This document shows, piece by piece, positions 33,666-37,922 of a DNA stretch of 37,922 nt (its first letter is position 1; each line of letters begins with the position of its first letter). The notes below the pieces were generated by a model, which saw only the letters and a list, made by a program, of their open reading frames with translations, was not told where the DNA came from and made no database searches. The DNA is taken from NCBI GenBank assembly GCA_900549235.1, contig URNT01000031.1:1-37922 (forward strand). The letters are read 5' to 3'. The position numbers and the translations under genes were made by a program. Source of the DNA: an uncultured Clostridium sp. (GTDB taxonomy: Bacteria > Bacillota > Clostridia > Lachnospirales > Lachnospiraceae).

Positions 33666-35207
33666 ATGGAGAGAGAGATGATTATTGTTTTGGACTTCGG
33701 CGGCCAGTATAACCAGCTGATCGCCCGCCGCGTCCGCGAATGTAATGTATACTGTGAGGTGCACCCTTACGATATGAGCATTGAAAGGATCCGCGAAATG
33801 AACCCTAAGGGGATCATTTTCACAGGAGGGCCGGATGTGGTATTTGAAGACGGCGCTCCACGCTGCTCAAAGGAGATTTTTGAGCTGGGGATTCCTGTGC
33901 TTGGTATCTGCTATGGCGCGCAGCTGATGAGCTACCTGTTAGACGGTGTGGTTAAGAAGGCGGTAGTCAGCGAGTACGGCCATACAGAGGTAGACGTGGA
34001 CACAGCTTCCCGTCTGTTCGAGGGCGTATCACCAAGGACTGTGTGCTGGATGAGCCATGGCGTATATATTGCAGAGGTTCCTGCCGGGTTCAGGATCACT
34101 GCCCATACGGAGTCCTGTCCGGTTGCAGGTATGGAGTGTGAGGAAAAGAATTTCTACGCAGTGCAGTTCCACCCGGAAGTGGTTCACACAAAAGAAGGCA
34201 CAAAGATGCTGTCCAACTTCGTGTACAATGTCTGCGGCTGTGCTGGAGACTGGAAGATGGATTCTTTCGTAGAGACCACCATTCGTGAGCTTCGTGAAAA
34301 GATTGGTTCCGGAAAGGTACTCTGCGCCCTGTCCGGCGGTGTGGACTCCTCTGTTGCTGCTGTTATGCTGTCAAAGGCCGTCGGAAAGCAGCTGACTTGT
34401 GTATTTGTAGACCATGGCCTGCTGCGCAAGAACGAAGGCGACGAGGTAGAAGCCGTATTCGGTCCTGAAGGCCACTACGATCTGAACTTCATCCGCGTCA
34501 ACGCTCAGGAGCGTTTCTACAGCCGCTTAAAGGGCGTAGAGGAGCCGGAGCAGAAGCGCAAGATCATCGGTGAAGAATTTATTCGTGTATTTGAAGAAGA
34601 AGCAAAGAAGATCGGCGCCGTAGATTACCTGGTGCAGGGAACCATCTACCCGGATGTGATCGAATCCGGCCTGGGAAAATCCGCCGTTATCAAATCCCAC
34701 CACAATGTCGGCGGTCTGCCTGAGCATGTGGATTTCAAAGAGCTGGTAGAGCCGCTGCGTCTTCTCTTCAAAGATGAGGTGCGTAAAGCCGGTCTGGAGC
34801 TTGGCATTCCGGAGCACCTGGTATTCAGACAGCCCTTCCCCGGTCCGGGCCTTGGTGTGCGGATCATCGGCGAAGTTACCGCCGACAAGGTAAGGATCGT
34901 CCAGGATGCAGACGCCATCTACCGTGAAGAAATCGCAAAAGCCGGTGTAGACAAAAATCTCGGCCAGTATTTTGCGGCCCTCACCAATATGCGCTCCGTA
35001 GGCTGCATGGGCGATGAGAGAACCTATGACTACGCGATTGCTTTAAGGGCAGTGCTTACATCTGATTTCATGACTGCAGAATCTGCTCAGATTCCGTGGG
35101 AGGTGCTGGGGAAGGTAACCAGCAGGATCGTGAATGAGGTGAAGGGGGTTAACCGGGTGTTGTATGACTGCACGGGGAAGCCGCCGGCTACGATTGAGTT
35201 TGAATAG
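33666..35207 (+). CDS. guaA: GMP synthase (glutamine-hydrolysing)
   Basis: Converts XMP to GMP with glutamine and ATP. From ATG 33666, with GGAGG ten bases upstream, the protein has 513 residues, the normal length. The N-terminal class I glutamine amidotransferase has GICYGAQLM with the nucleophile Cys and QFHPEVVHT with the His/Glu pair. The ATP-pyrophosphatase domain has the P-loop ALSGGVDSSVAAVML and VFVDHGLLRKNE. The dimerisation domain has RQPFPGPGLGVRIIGE, and the C-terminus PPATIEFE is typical. The long leader contains a strong hairpin but no purine riboswitch that can be recognised. The gene's 3' end borders an AT-rich integrated element. Confidence 0.98.
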   Translation: MEREMIIVLDFGGQYNQLIARRVRECNVYCEVHPYDMSIERIREMNPKGIIFTGGPDVVFEDGAPRCSKEIFELGIPVLGICYGAQLMSYLLDGVVKKAVVSEYGHTEVDVDTASRLFEGVSPRTVCWMSHGVYIAEVPAGFRITAHTESCPVAGMECEEKNFYAVQFHPEVVHTKEGTKMLSNFVYNVCGCAGDWKMDSFVETTIRELREKIGSGKVLCALSGGVDSSVAAVMLSKAVGKQLTCVFVDHGLLRKNEGDEVEAVFGPEGHYDLNFIRVNAQERFYSRLKGVEEPEQKRKIIGEEFIRVFEEEAKKIGAVDYLVQGTIYPDVIESGLGKSAVIKSHHNVGGLPEHVDFKELVEPLRLLFKDEVRKAGLELGIPEHLVFRQPFPGPGLGVRIIGEVTADKVRIVQDADAIYREEIAKAGVDKNLGQYFAALTNMRSVGCMGDERTYDYAIALRAVLTSDFMTAESAQIPWEVLGKVTSRIVNEVKGVNRVLYDCTGKPPATIEFE

Positions 35208-35215
35208 TAGACAGG

Positions 35216-35257
35216 GAGCCGGGAAGCCGCTTAGATAGCGGGCTTTCCGGCTCTTTT
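35216..35257 (+). terminator. Terminator of guaA
   Basis: GAGCCGGGAAGCC (35216-35228) pairs with GGCTTTCCGGCTC (35241-35253, with one G-T pair), followed by TTTT. Its GC content resembles the chromosome, so the element boundary probably lies after it, unless the integrating element carried it in. Confidence 0.82.
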
Positions 35258-35266
35258 GGTGGGGCG

Positions 35267-35286
35267 TGATACCTGTTTGATACCTA
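35267..35286 (+). repeat. Tandem TGATACCT repeat at the probable element edge
   Basis: TGATACCT occurs twice within 20 bases, separated by three bases (GTT). It sits between the guaA terminator and the first AT-rich gene, exactly where base composition changes. It could be part of an attachment site or an arm-type integrase site. The matching copy at the far end would lie outside the window. Confidence 0.35.
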
Positions 35287-35288
35287 TA

Positions 35289-36791
35289 TTATTGAAGGAG
35301 CTTTGTAAGTGTAGAAGTAAATTTAGATAAATCTTCATAAGAATAAATATCATCGCAAAGATATTTAACGAAACTACTTTCATCTATTCCAATATTGTAT
35401 AGATTTGAACATATTATTTTGTAAAAGTTTTTTCCGTCATTATCATTACTTTTTTTTGTTCTAGGGTCATTTTTATAATCTAAGATGATGTCCTTTAAAG
35501 AACGTTGCGTAAAATACTTATCACCAATTAGTTTTATAAAAGCAGAATCGGGATTATCCAATAACTTTTGCTTTAAATATTTTTCGATGCTAGGTATTGG
35601 AAGAAAACATTTTGGGAGAGATTTATAATCCTCCTTCTTTGAAATATCATCCTTAACATCCCCGTCATAAATACTGATAATATGTTTACCAACGCCTAAT
35701 GTATTATAGGTTATCATATCATGGTGAAGCTGTAACATTTGATTGCAACCACCTGAAGGTAGAACACAACAGAGCTTACTTTGGGCAAGATTTTTCCCCC
35801 GTATTACCTTCTCTACAAGCGTTTTAGAAAGAGTATCTTCAACTAATAATACGAAGTCGAATCCGTTCGGAACATATAAATTGCGTATAGCGTAGTTGGG
35901 ATAACACGGATTTGTCACTTCTAAAACACCACTGTTATTTTCTAATAAAAAAATATTTCGGCTTTGTATTCTATGCAGTAATTCAGCAGAGTGAGTCGAA
36001 AAATAAACGATTAATTCATGAGAAGATGTACTTAACAAATTATTTAATACTTCTACCAATCTATCTATTGCACTAGGGTGTAAAGCTAATTCGACTTCAT
36101 CAATAAGAAATAACAGTTTTGAATGTGATGAAGAATTTTTGATTACTAAATTATTAATGAAATCAATTAATGAAATGAGCATACTTTCACCACTACTCAT
36201 GCGATATTGACTTATTATATGATGATTTTCTTCAATAAAATAGGGTACGCCTCTAAATTGAAAAGTATCTGCGATTGTTCTATTTTTAATCTTCTTTAAA
36301 ATCTTGTAATGACTTTTATTGTTATGAAGTATATAACCAAGCGTTTCTTTAACAAAAGAATCAGCGTCAATTAAGTATGTACTAAAATTTTCGGTACTCA
36401 AAAAATTATCTATTAGATTATAGTCGTTAAAACGACTGCCATAAAAAATACTTCCCTCGTAAAACCCCTCAATATGTGTGCTTGCTACCATTGAGTGATG
36501 CCCCCGAGTTGTTTTATATTTTCCTGTTGTCAATTTTCCATTTTTGTACTTCCAATTATCTGTTATTTCGTTTACAGAAATAGAAATATTGCTTTGTGTA
36601 TCTAAGTCATTAGGAGTAAGCATCCGAACAGAAGAAGTTTTCACCATTAATGAAAGTGCTAGCATTAGAGTGCTTTTACCACAGCCATTTTCACCGACAA
36701 TAGCATAAAGTCCCTTATCAAACGGGAGAGATAGATTTGCCTTTTTTATATTTTTAACATTTCTTATTTTTAAATCAATTTCCATTTTCAT
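35289..36791 (-). CDS. ABC-type ATPase with OLD-like TOPRIM region (candidate defence protein)
   Basis: 500-residue protein of the AAA/OLD-like class. Walker A is GENGCGKST (33-41), the ABC signature MSSGES (198-203), Walker B LLFLIDE (226-232) and the switch histidine His267 in FSTHSAELLH. The part after 310 looks like a TOPRIM nuclease fold: Glu318 in LLVEDT and the DxD pair Asp376/Asp378 in YDGD. Relatives of this architecture include OLD nucleases and ATPases of phage-defence systems; which of these is closest cannot be told by eye. It is much more AT-rich than guaA, a sign of transfer. The start overlaps the end of the XRE regulator gene by 17 bases, so the two form one unit. No separate partner nuclease (such as a GajB-like helicase) is adjacent. 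Confidence 0.78.
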   Translation of the reverse strand: MKMEIDLKIRNVKNIKKANLSLPFDKGLYAIVGENGCGKSTLMLALSLMVKTSSVRMLTPNDLDTQSNISISVNEITDNWKYKNGKLTTGKYKTTRGHHSMVASTHIEGFYEGSIFYGSRFNDYNLIDNFLSTENFSTYLIDADSFVKETLGYILHNNKSHYKILKKIKNRTIADTFQFRGVPYFIEENHHIISQYRMSSGESMLISLIDFINNLVIKNSSSHSKLLFLIDEVELALHPSAIDRLVEVLNNLLSTSSHELIVYFSTHSAELLHRIQSRNIFLLENNSGVLEVTNPCYPNYAIRNLYVPNGFDFVLLVEDTLSKTLVEKVIRGKNLAQSKLCCVLPSGGCNQMLQLHHDMITYNTLGVGKHIISIYDGDVKDDISKKEDYKSLPKCFLPIPSIEKYLKQKLLDNPDSAFIKLIGDKYFTQRSLKDIILDYKNDPRTKKSNDNDGKNFYKIICSNLYNIGIDESSFVKYLCDDIYSYEDLSKFTSTLTKLLQ

Positions 36792-37350
36792 CCCTCACAA
36801 TTTTACGCCATTGTGTCTTTGCAGTATATTTTCCACAATCATCACAGGTTTCTGGCCAGTTCAATTTCCATTCCAAATATTCCTCTCTGGTAATCTCCCC
36901 AGCTTTCAACTCATTTTTCCTAACTAGCCATTCCCGCATAAAATCATCCACAACACCATATTTAAACCACAAACCCACAGGCGGGTGAGCAGGCCAGTCA
37001 TCACTATCATTATAACGCACAGCGGTATCATCCGAAGCGTTACACTTCCCCGGATTCCTTACAAGCTGGAAAAGGTTGATTGCGCCCGGATTATCTTCAT
37101 CCAGCCAGAAGAAGGTCTGCATAATATCTTCCGCTGAACCGGAAACCTCACTAATGAAATTCAACGGATTCACGTCTAAAACTTTCGCTATTTGCAACAA
37201 TGTATCTTTCTTAGGCACTCGATAATTCGTTTCATATTGTGCTATCCGGTTATCGGCTCCTTTTTCGTCAAAGCCTATTCCAACACCTAACTCTTTTTGT
37301 GTCATGCCCCGGAAGTTACGGATAAACTTGATTTTTTCGCCTACTGTCAT
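36775..37350 (-). CDS. XRE-family regulator with a C-terminal extension
   Basis: 191-residue protein with an N-terminal Cro/CI-type helix-turn-helix (about 5-65: IKFIRNFRGMTQKELGVGIGF...NRIAQYETNYRVPKKDTLLQIAKVL). The C-terminal region of about 120 residues is not a common effector domain I can name. It contains many Trp residues and a CDDC pair (LNWPETCDDCGKYTAKTQW) that might bind metal. It is transcribed away from the excisionase-like gene through a promoter that shares repeated ATTAACATAT sites with that gene. It is thus likely the element's repressor and may also control the downstream ATPase, whose gene its 3' end overlaps. Confidence 0.85.
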   Translation of the reverse strand: MTVGEKIKFIRNFRGMTQKELGVGIGFDEKGADNRIAQYETNYRVPKKDTLLQIAKVLDVNPLNFISEVSGSAEDIMQTFFWLDEDNPGAINLFQLVRNPGKCNASDDTAVRYNDSDDWPAHPPVGLWFKYGVVDDFMREWLVRKNELKAGEITREEYLEWKLNWPETCDDCGKYTAKTQWRKIVRDENGN

Positions 37351-37374
37351 CTTCTATTCACCGCCTTTTCCCTT

Positions 37375-37403
37375 ATTATAATGGATAATCTGAAAATAGT
37401 AAA
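37375..37403 (-). promoter_or_regulatory. Promoter of the XRE regulator operon
   Basis: On the minus strand TATAAT (37375-37380) and TTTACT (37398-37403) are 17 bases apart. One operator repeat lies just upstream of the -35. Confidence 0.6.
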
Positions 37404-37410
37404 TAGAAAT

Positions 37411-37457
37411 ATTAACATATTTGCGAAATAAATACTTGACATTAACATATAAGCGAA
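37411..37457. promoter_or_regulatory. Paired operator repeats between divergent promoters
   Basis: ATTAACATATTTGCGAA at 37411-37427 is repeated as ATTAACATATAAGCGAA at 37441-37457, with 15 of 17 bases identical and a 30-base period, close to three helical turns. The left copy borders the regulator's promoter. The right copy lies between the -35 and -10 of the plus-strand promoter. They are the best candidates for binding sites of the XRE protein. Confidence 0.7.
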
Positions 37458-37465
37458 TGTATAAT
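37436..37465 (+). promoter_or_regulatory. Promoter of the multi-hairpin leader and excisionase-like gene
   Basis: TTGACA at 37436-37441 and TATAAT at 37460-37465 are consensus hexamers with an 18-base spacer. Transcription would start near 37472 and run through about 220 nt of leader. Confidence 0.8.
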
Positions 37466-37475
37466 GCAGATACAA

Positions 37476-37495
37476 CATTAACAGCAATGTTAATG
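37476..37495. promoter_or_regulatory. Inverted repeat CATTAACA-GCAA-TGTTAATG
   Basis: A perfect 8-bp inverted repeat around GCAA lies at the predicted transcript start. It contains the same ATTAACA core as the paired operators, once in each direction. It may therefore be a further operator, or the first hairpin of the leader RNA. Confidence 0.55.
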
Positions 37496-37507
37496 AAATT
37501 GAATGAG

Positions 37508-37655
37508 CTGTATCATCTGCCAACAGATTTCGGTCAAGACCCCGTAAGGGCGAGTGAAGAAAGACACTCCTGTAAATGGTGGGATTCTCGAAAAGGAGCA
37601 ATCCCATAGCCGCATGAGCGGTTGAGGTCAGTTGAAACACTGGCAACAGACGATA
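37508..37655 (+). ncRNA. Multi-hairpin leader RNA of unknown class
   Basis: Seven local hairpins follow one another: ATCTG-CCAA-CAGAT, GGTC-AA-GACC, CCC-GTAA-GGG (a GNRA-type loop), GAGTG/CACTC, GGGATT/AATCCC (with inner CTC/GAG), CCGC-ATGA-GCGG, and CAGT/ACTG. The GGTC and CCC stems are close enough to compete with each other. The stretch lies between a consensus promoter and the ribosome binding site of the excisionase-like gene. I do not recognise a known riboswitch or group II intron. It could be a cis-regulatory leader, a separate small RNA or a DNA site such as a transfer origin. The boundaries are approximate. Confidence 0.5.
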
Positions 37656-37695
37656 CAAACGGAAGCCACAAATCAAAAAGGAAGGAGATTTATTA

Positions 37696-37922
37696 TTGAA
37701 CAACACTTTATTTGTAACAGCCGGGGACATTGCAGAAGAATTAGGCATTTCAAAACCATTTGCCTACAAACTGGTACGACAGATGAATGAAGAATTAGAA
37801 GCAAAAGGTTTTCTTACTATCGCAGGAAGGGTAAGCCGGAAGTATTACGAAGAAAAGTTTTATGCTGCAGGTAAGATTTCTGGCAGCCGATTTATCAAGC
37901 GCGAAGGTCGCCCGAGCGATGA
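37696..37922 (+). CDS. Excisionase-like HTH protein, partial
   Basis: Open frame from a TTG start with GAAGGAG eight bases upstream, running past the end of the window (75 codons seen). The first 30 residues contain a helix-turn-helix, FVTAGDIAEELGISKPFAYKLVRQMNEEL, of the excisionase/MerR-like kind. GFLTIAGRVSRKYYEEKFYAAG follows, a pattern I associate with small regulatory genes at the start of conjugative-element modules in gut Firmicutes. It is expressed divergently from the XRE regulator, as in element decision switches. The family assignment is moderate. The role (excision, or control of transfer genes) is inferred. Confidence 0.75.
   Translation, partial: MNNTLFVTAGDIAEELGISKPFAYKLVRQMNEELEAKGFLTIAGRVSRKYYEEKFYAAGKISGSRFIKREGRPSD

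Noticed and set aside
37421..37609. 62-codon plus-strand open frame over the right-edge leader
   Set aside because: It starts inside the promoter spacer, has no ribosome binding site and covers the hairpin-rich stretch. The frame looks accidental.
37508..37655. Group II intron fragment
   Set aside because: There is no GUGYG-type 5' end, no recognisable domain V and no reverse transcriptase in reach.
37347..37748. 133-codon minus-strand open frame at the right edge
   Set aside because: It is antisense to the leader and the excisionase-like gene, with no family features or start signal.

Overview
The window looks like a chromosomal segment of an anaerobic, low-GC-lineage Firmicute of the Lachnospiraceae type (Clostridium cluster XIVa). 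This rests on gene content and style: AGGAGG ribosome binding sites, Gram-positive LexA boxes, RNase Y, a DnaD/DnaI-type helicase-loader pair, QueT, and LplABC-type sugar import with lipoprotein binding proteins. The assignment is inference from protein style, not from a database match.

Layout. 1-1260: the right end of an integrated element, with a tyrosine integrase running outwards. 1240-1975: a promoter, a probable preQ1-I riboswitch and the queuosine-precursor transporter queT. 2047-8332: core genes (murC, a dnaD-like gene, a dnaC/dnaI-like gene, a PRPP synthetase-family gene, a membrane acyltransferase). A dense cluster of DnaA boxes lies between murC and the helicase-loader pair. 8526-12132: SOS-controlled recA-recX, then rny. 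12235-12390: tRNA-Leu(UAG) with a consensus promoter and a terminator. 12420-25180: a carbohydrate locus, with a membrane-bound AraC regulator (YesS-like), two LplB/YtcP-type permeases, a lipoprotein binding protein, and three enzymes without signal peptides (GH106-like, GH105, GH28). It reads as import and cytoplasmic breakdown of pectin or rhamnogalacturonan oligosaccharides, with the ABC ATPase supplied from elsewhere. 25186-30367: a nucleoside-type BMP ABC importer (lipoprotein, double ATPase, two permeases) behind a promoter-proximal terminator. 30432-33377: uvrA with a LexA box on its promoter. 33441-35257: guaA with a leader hairpin and a terminator.

At about 35258 the sequence becomes visibly AT-rich and a second integrated element begins just behind the 3' end of guaA, a known insertion hotspot. 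Its visible part holds a minus-strand pair: an XRE regulator overlapping an ABC-type ATPase with an OLD-like TOPRIM region, which is a candidate defence cargo. Divergent promoters carry repeated ATTAACATAT operators. A leader of about 170 nt with seven successive hairpins follows, then the start of an excisionase-like HTH gene that runs off the window.

The points most worth following are the DnaA-box cluster before the helicase-loader genes, the multi-hairpin leader RNA and operator array at the right edge, the XRE/OLD-like pair, the attenuator before the BMP transporter, and a catalytic-motif change (His to Cys) in the GH28 protein.
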